From the NCBI GenBank assembly GCA_964491915.1, contig CAZBHS010000023.1, positions 1-64,000 on the forward strand: 64,000 bases of DNA. Reading direction: 5' to 3'. The notes under the pieces are model-generated. The model had not been told where the DNA came from. It was given only the letters and a program-made list of their open reading frames with translations, and searched no databases. This DNA comes from JAHELQ01 sp964491915. GTDB taxonomy: Bacteria; Acidobacteriota; Aminicenantia; UBA2199. Numbering within the stretch: position 1 is the stretch's first letter; the number at the start of each line of letters is the position of its first letter. The position numbers and the translations under genes are program-made. Shown here piece after piece: positions 32,258 to 40,835 of this stretch.

Positions 32258-33682
32258 ATGATGGTATTGAAATTAGAGAACTTCGGCCCGATTGTTGGTG
32301 GGAATGTCGAATTGAAACCCATGACTGTTTTGGTGGGTCCTAATAATTCCGGGAAATCTTATTTGGCCATGCTTCTGCATACTGTGGCCCGTGCCTTTGG
32401 CGAACGGAGCCTGGGGAAAAACATGCAGGGGGGCTTCGAGTTTTTTGTGCGGGAGAGCGAGCCGGCTTATGGTGAAGAGGTTAAGGAAATTGGGGAACAA
32501 CTTGCTCTTTTGAAAGGGAAAGGGGAGCATCGGATTCCTGTTTCTGTGAGCGGAAAGCTTTGTCGGTTGAAACTCAAACAGATGGTTGGGCGCATGGGGC
32601 GCGAAATGGAGCGGTCTTACTCCTGCCGGTTGAAAGAACTCGTCGGGGTTGGTAAGTCTCTGGCTTCATTTGGAATTGGCGATAGGAAAGAGGGGATTTC
32701 GCTGGAATTGAAGGATGAAGTGATCGAGATTACTTCGCCGCCTGACTTTCGGTTGGAGATAGTGCTGGTGGCCATGACCGAGAAGGGCGAGAAGGTACGG
32801 GTGTTTCGGGAGAAAGATGGATCGTTCACCGTTGAAGTTCCGCCTGAGATACTGGATGATCCGGTCAAGCAGGGGAAACAACTGCTGAAACCCATGAGAA
32901 GGATTGTTTCCGATTATTTGGTAGAAATGATTATGGGTGGCATGGACATGCCTTGCCATTATTTGCCCGCCGCCCGCTCGGGCATTTTGCAGGGGCGGAA
33001 ACTTCTGGCCGCCAGTATTATACGCAATAGCGCTTATGGCGACATGGGCGAGCGCAAACTTCCCAAATTGCCGGGAGTTGTCTTTGACCTTATTTCTTCG
33101 CTTATGGAATTTCCCGAGGGGAAGAGCGATTACTACCCTCTGGCTGAGGAATTCGAGGAATTGCTCATTAAAGGGAGATTGGCTATCCGGCCCGAAGGCT
33201 ACTTCGAATACCCTGAGATCGATTATATATTTAAAGATAAAATCATTCCCTTGCACCGTTCGTCGTCAACCGTATCGGAACTGGCTCCGCTATTCCTTTA
33301 TCTCAAATATAAGGTGGACGAAGGCGATTTGCTGATTATCGAGGAACCGGAGGCTCATCTGCATCCGGAAAACCAGCGAATCCTGGCCCGGCTGTTGGTG
33401 CGCTTGGTTCGACGGGGACTGAAGCTGGTGATTACCACCCATAGCGATTTTTTGCTGGAACAATTGAGCAACTTCATCCAGATGAACCGGCTTAAAGAGG
33501 ATGATTATCTGCTGGCCGGTGAAGTGGGGGCTTACGCCTTTAAATTCGATGAAAAAGCCGACGGTTATCTGGTGGATCAAATCGAAGTGACGGACGACGA
33601 CGGCATCTCGCCCGAAGAGTTTTTGCGGGTGCATGAGGCCCTGTACCAGGAGACACTGAACATCAATCAAGTCTATAATTAG
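32258..33682 (+). CDS. AAA/ABC-type ATPase (OLD/RecF-like)
   Basis: A 474-residue ATPase: Walker A TVLVGPNNSGKSYLAML near the N-terminus, a long helical middle, and a C-terminal LLIIEEPEAHLHPENQ (Walker B) with the switch His in LVITTHSDFLLEQL. This is the AAA_15/AAA_21 architecture of OLD-like proteins, without a TOPRIM nuclease domain. The ATG at 32258 follows GGAG; the frame runs further upstream through the promoter and is not coding there. It is divergent from the KAP/NACHT pair. Such ATPases are often halves of defence pairs, but no nuclease partner follows; the next gene is the EndoQ-helicase. Confidence 0.87.
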   Translation: MMVLKLENFGPIVGGNVELKPMTVLVGPNNSGKSYLAMLLHTVARAFGERSLGKNMQGGFEFFVRESEPAYGEEVKEIGEQLALLKGKGEHRIPVSVSGKLCRLKLKQMVGRMGREMERSYSCRLKELVGVGKSLASFGIGDRKEGISLELKDEVIEITSPPDFRLEIVLVAMTEKGEKVRVFREKDGSFTVEVPPEILDDPVKQGKQLLKPMRRIVSDYLVEMIMGGMDMPCHYLPAARSGILQGRKLLAASIIRNSAYGDMGERKLPKLPGVVFDLISSLMEFPEGKSDYYPLAEEFEELLIKGRLAIRPEGYFEYPEIDYIFKDKIIPLHRSSSTVSELAPLFLYLKYKVDEGDLLIIEEPEAHLHPENQRILARLLVRLVRRGLKLVITTHSDFLLEQLSNFIQMNRLKEDDYLLAGEVGAYAFKFDEKADGYLVDQIEVTDDDGISPEEFLRVHEALYQETLNINQVYN

Positions 33683-33713
33683 TCCAATAAGGTAGGATTT
33701 TTAGCTATCACAC

Positions 33714-33742
33714 TTGCGTGGGGGGAGGATTTTGGATATATT
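33714..33742 (+). promoter_or_regulatory. Probable promoter of the EndoQ-helicase gene, giving a near-leaderless mRNA
   Basis: TTGCGT (33714-33719), 17-base spacer, TATATT (33737-33742). The ATG lies only 6 bases after the -10 element, so transcription would begin at or next to the start codon. An AGGGG directly before the ATG is too close to act as a normal RBS. Confidence 0.45.
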
Positions 33743-33747
33743 AGGGG

Positions 33748-36700
33748 ATGAGATTTGTAGCTGATTTTCATATTCATTCGCATTTTTCCATTGCCACCAG
33801 TAAGTTGTTGGTTCCCGAGCATCTGGATTATTGGGCGCGGTTGAAAGGCATTGGAGTCGTTGGTACCGGGGATTTTACCCATCCTGGATGGGTGAAGGAA
33901 TTGAAGGAGAAACTGGAGCCGGCGGAGCCTGGGTTGTTCCGGTTGAAGGATGAGCTGGTTCTGGACGAGGCGACGGGGCATCCGTGGGCGGGGCGCAAAG
34001 AGGTCCGGTTTGTGCTGACTGCCGAGATTAGCAATATTTACAAGAAAGATGGGCGGGTGCGCAAGGTTCACAATGTGATGATGGCGCCGGACTTTGAGAG
34101 TGTGGAGGCGCTGCAGCGGAAACTGGTCAATATGGGGGGCAATATTACCTCCGACGGGCGGCCGATTTTGGGGCTGGACTCGCGGGACTTGTTGGAGATG
34201 GGACTGGAGGCCTCGGAGAGGATGGTGTTGATTCCGGCCCATATCTGGACGCCGTGGTTTTCCGCCATGGGCAGCAAGTCTGGGTTCGATAGTATCCAGG
34301 AGTGTTACGGGGATCTGGCGGAGCATGTGTTCGCGGTGGAGACGGGACTGTCTACGGATCCGCCGATGAATTGGATGTGTAGGAGTTTGGATGGGTATAC
34401 GTTGTTGTCCAATTCCGATGCCCACTCGCCTGACCGGCTGGGAAGGAACGCCAATATATTCGATTGCGAACTGTCGTATGACTCGATTGTGGAGGCCATG
34501 CGGCGGGGTGACGGGGAACATTTTATCGGCACCATCGATATGTTCCCGCAGGAGGGGAAATATCATTACGACGGGCATCGCAAATGCGGGGTTCGTTGGG
34601 ATCCGGTGGAGACATCGCGGCACCGGGGGATTTGTCCCGAGTGCGGCAAGAAGGTGACGGTGGGGGTGACCAACCGGGTGGTGGAATTGTCGGACCGGGA
34701 AAACATTATGGAGCGGCCGAAGCGGCGCGACTTTTTCTCGATTATCCCCCTCAAGGAGATGGTGTCGGAAATCGCGGGGGTGGGTCCTAATTCGAAGCGG
34801 GTGAACCTCCGCTATCATGAGATTCTCAACACATTGGGACCCGAACTCGACATCCTGCTGCGATTGCCGGAGGAAGAGATTCTGCTGGCTGAAGATGAAC
34901 ATTTGCTCGAAGCGGTGTGCCGGATGCGGAGCCGCGAGGTGTATATTCAAGAAGGGTATGATGGGGAGTATGGTGTTATCAAGGTCTTCGCCAAAGGGGA
35001 AAAACGCGGCGATAACAAGCAAGGGGTGTTGTTCGGCGGTATGGAGACGCCGGAGCGCAGCATGGCGCCGCGGCGTCAATTGATCAACTTCGACCTGGAG
35101 GAGTACCGGCGGCTGGCGGAATTGAACCGGCGACTGGCAGGAGCGGATGATGGGGAGCTGCCGGCCACCGAAGCGAAGATCGAGCTCAATCCCCGGCAAT
35201 TGGAAGCGGCGCGTCATGGAAGCGGGCCTGCGTTGGTGATTGCCGGGCCGGGGACAGGAAAGACCCGGGTATTGACTGAGCGGATAGTGTATTTGGTTGA
35301 CGAATTGGGCGTCGAGGCGTCGTCGATTTTGGCCGTCACCTTTACCAACAGGGCGGCGGGGGAGATGAGGCGGCGGTTGTCGGCGTCGGATCAGAAGGGG
35401 ACTTGCGAAAGCGTTTCGGTGACGACGTTTCACCGGTTGGGGCTGACGATGTTGAAGCAATATTATGAACCGGCGGGAAGGAGCGAGGATTTTTCGCTGG
35501 TGGATGAGGATGACGCGGCTCTGATTTTGAAGGACTTTCCGGGCTTTGAGGCGGGACGGTTGAAGCGGATGATGGCGGCGATTGCCGGTTGGAAGCGGGA
35601 GATCGTGTTGCCGGAGGAACTGGAAGATGCTGATGAGAGACTGCTCTTCCAATGGTATGAAGGCCGGCTGCGGGAGTTGAACCTCTTTGATCTGGCGGAC
35701 TTGATCTATTGGCCGGTGCGGCTGCTGGAAGGCGACGATGCCATTTGCAGCTCGTTTCGGGAGCAGTTTGCCTGGGTGATGGTGGATGAGTACCAGGATA
35801 TCAACCGGGCGCAGTTCCGCTTGCTGAAGGCCTCGATGCCGGGGGAGGGGGCCAATCTATGCGTGATCGGCGATCCGGACCAGGCGATTTACGGCTTCCG
35901 GGGGGCGGATGTGAGCCTGATTGGAAGGTTCATGGAAGATTACCCGCAGGCTAAGATGGTGCGGCTCACCAAGAGTTACCGCTGTTCCGATTCCATTCTG
36001 CAGGCGTCCCACGGCGTTGTGAGCGGGGAGTTGCGGCTCGAGGGCTTGAATCAAGGGGTGAAGATTAACATCGTCGAGAATCCCAGCCATCGCAGCGAAG
36101 CTGAATTCGTGGCCCGCACCATAGAGCGGATGATGGGGGGCTTGCGCTTCTTTTCGATGGATAGCGACATTACCCAGGGGAACCGGGATGCGGGGATCGA
36201 GAGTCTGTCGGATTTCGCCATTTTATGCCGGGTGAAGGGGCAGATGGAGGCGATGGAGAAGGCGCTGCTGGATCATAGCATTCCGTTTCAGACGATTGGC
36301 GAGGAGCCGTTTTTTAGGCGTGAGCCGGCGCGGACTGTGATTGACGCGCTCAAGTGGTTGCGGAACCCGGGGAACCGGTTTTTGGAGGAGAAGCTCCTGC
36401 GGGCCGGGATTCTGACAGGGACAGGCGCGACGGAGCTTGCGCTTCCTAAGGGGCGGAAGACTGTCTGCCGGTTGTTAAAAACATTGGTGGAAACGTATTT
36501 GCGCGAAAAACTTTCGGATGATGAGGATCTGCTGGCGCGGCTTTATGATTTCGCGGTTCCGTTCGAACGGGACATCGAGGGCTTCCTGGCGGCGGTTGAC
36601 TTGGGGGTGGGGAGCGATGTGTACCGCAAGGACCTCGAACGGGTGTCGCTGATGACGATGCATGCCGCCAAGGGGTTGGAGTTTAAGTGTGTGTTTGTGG

Positions 36701-36984
36701 TGGGCTGCGAAGAGGGATTGATTCCTTACTCGTTGTTCGAGAGCCTGGTGTCGGACCCGGATGAGGAGCGGCGGTTGTTGTATGTGGCCATGACCAGGGC
36801 GAAGGATTATTTGTTTTTATCCCACGCCCGGAAGCGGATGCTTCGGGGGCGCGAGTATCAATTGCCCAGGACCTCGTTTATCGAAACCATCCACCGGGAA
36901 CTCATCGAATTGACACAGGCGGGACCGGCGCCTAAAGAGATGCCGGTGGACGTGCAGCGCAGCCTCTTTGATACTCTGGAGTAA
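33748..36984 (+). CDS. EndoQ (PHP nuclease) fused to a UvrD/PcrA-type helicase
   Basis: 1078 residues. Residues 1-about 405 are an EndoQ-type PHP domain (TIGR00375 family): ADFHIHSHFS, GTGDFTHPGW, a histidine/acid set in IPAHIWTPWF and SNSDAHSP, and a Cys-rich zinc-binding segment (RKCGVRW and GICPECGKK). EndoQ nicks DNA 5' of deaminated bases. From about residue 475 there is a full superfamily 1A helicase: LVIAGPGTGKTRVLTERI, VTFTNRAAGEM, VDEYQDIN, GDPDQAIYGFRGAD, TMHAAKGLEF and LLYVAMTRAKD. The fusion couples lesion nicking with strand unwinding, so a role in repair of deaminated DNA is likely. The sequence is continuous with no frameshift. Confidence 0.93.
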   Translation: MRFVADFHIHSHFSIATSKLLVPEHLDYWARLKGIGVVGTGDFTHPGWVKELKEKLEPAEPGLFRLKDELVLDEATGHPWAGRKEVRFVLTAEISNIYKKDGRVRKVHNVMMAPDFESVEALQRKLVNMGGNITSDGRPILGLDSRDLLEMGLEASERMVLIPAHIWTPWFSAMGSKSGFDSIQECYGDLAEHVFAVETGLSTDPPMNWMCRSLDGYTLLSNSDAHSPDRLGRNANIFDCELSYDSIVEAMRRGDGEHFIGTIDMFPQEGKYHYDGHRKCGVRWDPVETSRHRGICPECGKKVTVGVTNRVVELSDRENIMERPKRRDFFSIIPLKEMVSEIAGVGPNSKRVNLRYHEILNTLGPELDILLRLPEEEILLAEDEHLLEAVCRMRSREVYIQEGYDGEYGVIKVFAKGEKRGDNKQGVLFGGMETPERSMAPRRQLINFDLEEYRRLAELNRRLAGADDGELPATEAKIELNPRQLEAARHGSGPALVIAGPGTGKTRVLTERIVYLVDELGVEASSILAVTFTNRAAGEMRRRLSASDQKGTCESVSVTTFHRLGLTMLKQYYEPAGRSEDFSLVDEDDAALILKDFPGFEAGRLKRMMAAIAGWKREIVLPEELEDADERLLFQWYEGRLRELNLFDLADLIYWPVRLLEGDDAICSSFREQFAWVMVDEYQDINRAQFRLLKASMPGEGANLCVIGDPDQAIYGFRGADVSLIGRFMEDYPQAKMVRLTKSYRCSDSILQASHGVVSGELRLEGLNQGVKINIVENPSHRSEAEFVARTIERMMGGLRFFSMDSDITQGNRDAGIESLSDFAILCRVKGQMEAMEKALLDHSIPFQTIGEEPFFRREPARTVIDALKWLRNPGNRFLEEKLLRAGILTGTGATELALPKGRKTVCRLLKTLVETYLREKLSDDEDLLARLYDFAVPFERDIEGFLAAVDLGVGSDVYRKDLERVSLMTMHAAKGLEFKCVFVVGCEEGLIPYSLFESLVSDPDEERRLLYVAMTRAKDYLFLSHARKRMLRGREYQLPRTSFIETIHRELIELTQAGPAPKEMPVDVQRSLFDTLE

Positions 36985-36989
36985 CCGCT

Positions 36990-38354
36990 CTAGCGGGTGG
37001 ACCAGCTTTTTTTGGTCAGGGTGAGGCCGGCGGCGGAGAATATCCAGACCATGAAGATGGTGCTGAATAACGAGAACACCACGATGTAGGGGAAATCCCG
37101 TTTGCCTTCGATGCGCATGTAGTAGAGCATGTAGAAGAATCCGAAGAGGATGGAATAGGAGATCACCCGGAATACCAGGTTGCCGGTGACAAAACCGGAA
37201 AACAGGAAGTAGTAGAACCAGAAAAAGTGGAGCACCATCAGCGATACAATGGAGAAGAATTCGAAAAAAGGCAATACCCGGTTGCCCCGGCGTTTCATGT
37301 TGAACATGAAGCGGGCGAATACGATGCTTTCGCGGATATTGCTTCTGGCCCAGCGGGTGAGCATCTTGAATATGGAGAAGGCTTTTTCCGGTACCATGGT
37401 GAAGGAGGTGGCCTTGCGTTGGTACACGGTGCCGTAACCCTCTTTGAGAATATGGTTGGTGAGGCTTCTGTCTTCGCCGTAGGTACACGGGCGGTTGAGG
37501 AAGGTTTGGTGCCGCCAAACATCCATCACTTTGTCGAGAATCTCCTTCCTATAGGCTGAAAAGGCGCCGCTGAGACACAGCACATTGGAGAATGTGGACT
37601 GGATGGCCCGGGTAAAATCGAAGGCCATGGCGAAATGGGCGCTCAGCATCTTGGTGAAGACATTGGCGTCCTGGTTCCAGATACGGATCCTGCCGGTGAC
37701 GGCGCCGATTTTTTGGTTCAGCATCATTGGCGTGAGGATCTCTTTGATGGCGTCCGGTTCCAGACGGGTATCGGAATCCACCGATATGATAAACGGGTGC
37801 ACGGCTTTTTGGTACGCCTCGAATATGCCCTCGCGTTTGCCCCGGTTCTTGGGGAAACGGATGATCTCCACCAATTCCGGGAAGCGGTTCTCGGCTTTTT
37901 CCATATAGAAGAGGGTGTCGTCTTTGGAGCCGTCGTCAACGGTGATGATTTGCAGCTTCTCTTTGGGATAATCGGATTCCGCTATGGAACAAATCGTGGT
38001 GTAAACGGTTTCACCTTCATTGTAGGCCGGGATTACCACTGTAACTCCAGGCCAATCTTCCACGCCGCTGGACGAATAGGTCCGGTATTTGAACCACAAG
38101 TAGGTACGAAACACCAGGGATGATACAAAAATCAATCCGCTGGTAAACAACAAGTAGCGGAACAACACGTGTTCCCCACGCTCCATCCGGGCGAATTCCC
38201 ATGTGAAGAATATATTTTTTTTGACTGCGACGATAATGAGGATAATGCTGAAAATAAGTACACCGAAGCGGAAGACCGGCTCGATAAGATCCCATGTGAG
38301 CTGCTTTTTTTGGCCGATACTCACCATTTTTTGATCTTTAGTCAGTGTCTCCAT
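36990..38354 (-). CDS. Membrane glycosyltransferase family 2 (hyaluronan/chitin-synthase-like)
   Basis: A 454-residue processive-type GT2 enzyme. Two N-terminal transmembrane helices are followed by the catalytic domain: VTVVIPAYNEGE, ITVDDGSKDDT, DxD in SVDSDTRLE, the general-base motif in YGEDRSLT and a QxxRW-like LTRWARS. Three or four C-terminal membrane helices follow. Such enzymes make and export a polysaccharide or glycan from UDP-sugars. RBS AAGGAG before 38354 supports the start. No partner genes are adjacent. Confidence 0.9.
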   Translation of the reverse strand: METLTKDQKMVSIGQKKQLTWDLIEPVFRFGVLIFSIILIIVAVKKNIFFTWEFARMERGEHVLFRYLLFTSGLIFVSSLVFRTYLWFKYRTYSSSGVEDWPGVTVVIPAYNEGETVYTTICSIAESDYPKEKLQIITVDDGSKDDTLFYMEKAENRFPELVEIIRFPKNRGKREGIFEAYQKAVHPFIISVDSDTRLEPDAIKEILTPMMLNQKIGAVTGRIRIWNQDANVFTKMLSAHFAMAFDFTRAIQSTFSNVLCLSGAFSAYRKEILDKVMDVWRHQTFLNRPCTYGEDRSLTNHILKEGYGTVYQRKATSFTMVPEKAFSIFKMLTRWARSNIRESIVFARFMFNMKRRGNRVLPFFEFFSIVSLMVLHFFWFYYFLFSGFVTGNLVFRVISYSILFGFFYMLYYMRIEGKRDFPYIVVFSLFSTIFMVWIFSAAGLTLTKKSWSTR

Positions 38355-38640
38355 TCAGTCTCCTTGGCAAATACCATGTGAAAAATAATAACTGCCCTAT
38401 TATAACACATTTCCTCCGGTATGATTCGTTTAGATCCCAGATTCCTTAATTTTTATTGTGAGTTTCCTGCAACACCCGATATGAGATTGAAAAAATAACA
38501 AAGTTTTTTTTATTGATATCCGGCTTGTCCCCCGAAAACCTGATTTGAACAATATTTTTTTGTTTAATGGCTGGAAAAATTTTGATAAACTATACAAATT
38601 TTTGCAAAAAGGTGGAAATTACTCAATTAATTGGTATAAT

Positions 38641-39495
38641 ATGCCTATGACCCAAGAACTAAGAAATGAGATAAGTGCTAAGTTAGAACAATTTTCGAGA
38701 ATTCAAAAAAAACTTGCAGTGTTTTTAATTCAATATTGGAACGAAATTCCGCTGATGTCCATCGAGTATATCTCGAAAGAGTGCGGCGTTAGTACCGCCA
38801 CCATCATTCGTTTTGTGCGGAGGTTCGGTTTCCGGGGATTCTACGATTTCAAAGACAAAATCAAAGAAGAGATCAAGAGCAGCATCAATCCGGCTGAGCG
38901 CTTCCGCTTGGTGAAGACTGAGCTGAGCGGCCGGAAATCACTTGTGAAGGTTGCTAAACAGGATGTTAAAAATATTAACAAACTCCTGGGCACCCTCGAA
39001 GAAGCAAAATTTCGCCAATTTTTAGAAATGGTGGAGAAGGCCGGGCGCGTGTTCGCGTTTGGCGTCAGCGTCTCTTCTATTTTTGCCCGCATGATTACCT
39101 ATATCTTCAACCAGGTCCAGAAAGAGACTCATTTTCTGGATGAAGGTATCATGACGGTTGAAGAGAAACTGCTCACCGTTAAAAAGACTGATGTCGTTAT
39201 TTTGTCTTCTTTCCCCCCCTATTCCCGTTCCACTATTGAATACGCCCAATTGGCGCATGAAGAAGGACTGCAAGTGGTCGGTATTTCCGACAATGAATAT
39301 TCTCCTATTTCACAGTATGCCTCTCTTATTATTTCCATCCCTTGCGAAAGTGTTTCGTTCACCACATCTGTCGCCGCGTTTTCCGTGTTGATCAATGCCG
39401 TCGCCACTGAAATCGCCGTGAAGAAGAAAGATGTCTTGATTGAGAACGGTAAGCTGATTGATAAGAAATTACGGAGGTTTTATTATCTCAGCTAG
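38641..39495 (+). CDS. RpiR/MurR-type transcriptional regulator
   Basis: About 284 residues. The N-terminal RpiR helix-turn-helix has MSIEYISKECGVSTATIIRFVRRFGFRGFYDFK. The C-terminal SIS domain (RVFAFGVSVSSIFARMITYIF, then DVVILSSFPPYSRSTIEYAQLA) binds a sugar phosphate or related ligand. The frame is open from 38545, but that N-terminal stretch is unlike the family. A TATAAT immediately precedes the ATG at 38641, so initiation may be leaderless at 38641 or 38647. It converges with the cyanophycinase/transporter operon and may regulate it. Confidence 0.88.
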   Translation: MPMTQELRNEISAKLEQFSRIQKKLAVFLIQYWNEIPLMSIEYISKECGVSTATIIRFVRRFGFRGFYDFKDKIKEEIKSSINPAERFRLVKTELSGRKSLVKVAKQDVKNINKLLGTLEEAKFRQFLEMVEKAGRVFAFGVSVSSIFARMITYIFNQVQKETHFLDEGIMTVEEKLLTVKKTDVVILSSFPPYSRSTIEYAQLAHEEGLQVVGISDNEYSPISQYASLIISIPCESVSFTTSVAAFSVLINAVATEIAVKKKDVLIENGKLIDKKLRRFYYLS

Positions 39496-39577
39496 ATAGG
39501 TAAAAAATTCTACTTATCGAGGGATGTTTCTACAAATACGGGATAATTCTATATTTTTCCTTAAACATTTAGATTTG

Positions 39578-40816
39578 TCACTGCCGTATCTCTGAAATGG
39601 ATATTCGGATGGGGATAATCTGAAGCGATACCCCGAGGGCGGTGTAGGTCTCTTTGCCGTTGACCTTGCCCCAAAAGCCTCTGGTATCTGAATCCTGCCC
39701 GAAGACAAGTTTTGTGCCGTTGCCGTTGCCAGTTGGTTCGAGGGTGAATGCCACACCGGTGGCAACGCTTCTGGAATTATCGATGAGGCCCTGGGTGACG
39801 AGGGTATAGGCGGCGTCTTTGGAGAATATATTGGTATCCAGAATGGAATCCCGGTAATATTCTTTGCCTTTCTGAATGGGAGGGCGCGCTGGATTGACGG
39901 TGAAGGTTTTTTCCTTCAGATTGCACCCGTCGCCGCCGGCCAGATAATGGAGCCGGATGCCGGAGGCGGCGATCCCATGCTTCGTTTCCCGGTGTTTGGC
40001 GTCGGAGACGTCTATGAAAAAAACCCCGGAACTGCCGATGACCTCGATATTGTATCCGGTTGCCACCAGGGCGGTGTCTTCGTCGATACCGAAGCCCAAA
40101 GAGATGGCGTCAAGGGAGAGTAGGGCCGCGATGAGACGTCCCAATCTGCCTCGTTTGATGAAATGCTGGTCCACCAGGCCATGGTGGAAGAAGTTCATTC
40201 CCGGTTTCATGGGAACCGGGGAATTGGAGATTTCTGAGGGGCCGAGAGCGATAATACTGGTTCCGCCGATGAGCATGGGATCGCTCATAATAGCGGCTCC
40301 GGCGCTAGTGCCGCCGATCACGCCGCCGTCGCGGTACACCTGCCGGATGCGCTGGAGCAACGGACTGTCGGCGCACTCTTTGTCTTTCATGGTGATCCAA
40401 TACCTCATCTGGTCGCCCCCCACAAAAAACACTGCTGTGACTTTGTTCAACGACTCGATCAACGATTTGTCCCAGGCGTTGCGGGCCCAATTGGATTCAT
40501 CGACGTTTTTTGTATCCGGATCGTCTACCAGGGCCAACGGAAAGATATGAATTTGGCGCTTACTGACGCCATAATGGATAAAGTCTTTCGTATACGTGCG
40601 CCCGGTCCTGATGGGAGTGGCGCTTGCCGCCGGGATAATGGCGATCTGAATATCGCGGGGGCCGCCCCCAAGCTCGATGAAGCAGCGGTAGATGTCGTCA
40701 TTGCTGGAACTGAGCGCCCCGCCGATGATGACGAGGCTGCCGCTGGGTTGCTCCTGGGGTTGGACCGGTATAGCGGCTACGAATACCAGTATGCATAGGG
40801 AAATAATCTGTTTCAT
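39578..40816 (-). CDS. Secreted cyanophycinase-like serine peptidase (S51)
   Basis: A 412-residue peptidase S51 family protein. A signal peptide (IISLCILVFVAAIPVQPQ) is followed by the S51 domain: VIIGGALSSSN, FFVGGDQMRYW, nucleophile Ser in IGGTSAGAAIMS and GFGIDEDTALV. Extracellular cyanophycinases cleave cyanophycin to beta-Asp-Arg dipeptides. The C-terminal approximately 100 residues are an extra domain. It is encoded 19 bases after the YfcC-family transporter gene on the same strand, which fits degradation and uptake of an Arg/Asp-rich polymer or peptides. Confidence 0.87.
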   Translation of the reverse strand: MKQIISLCILVFVAAIPVQPQEQPSGSLVIIGGALSSSNDDIYRCFIELGGGPRDIQIAIIPAASATPIRTGRTYTKDFIHYGVSKRQIHIFPLALVDDPDTKNVDESNWARNAWDKSLIESLNKVTAVFFVGGDQMRYWITMKDKECADSPLLQRIRQVYRDGGVIGGTSAGAAIMSDPMLIGGTSIIALGPSEISNSPVPMKPGMNFFHHGLVDQHFIKRGRLGRLIAALLSLDAISLGFGIDEDTALVATGYNIEVIGSSGVFFIDVSDAKHRETKHGIAASGIRLHYLAGGDGCNLKEKTFTVNPARPPIQKGKEYYRDSILDTNIFSKDAAYTLVTQGLIDNSRSVATGVAFTLEPTGNGNGTKLVFGQDSDTRGFWGKVNGKETYTALGVSLQIIPIRISISEIRQ

Positions 40817-40835
40817 GGCAATCGTCCCATGATTG

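Noticed and set aside
33679..35652. 657-codon open frame on the minus strand
   Set aside because: It lies entirely across the EndoQ-helicase and AAA gene ends on the other strand; composition is Arg/His/Pro/Gln-rich with no domain, typical of an antisense shadow.
39496..39577. Hairpin GATAGGTA/TACTTATC after the RpiR gene as a terminator
   Set aside because: The stem is present but is followed by GAGGGATG rather than a T-run, so it is not a convincing intrinsic terminator.
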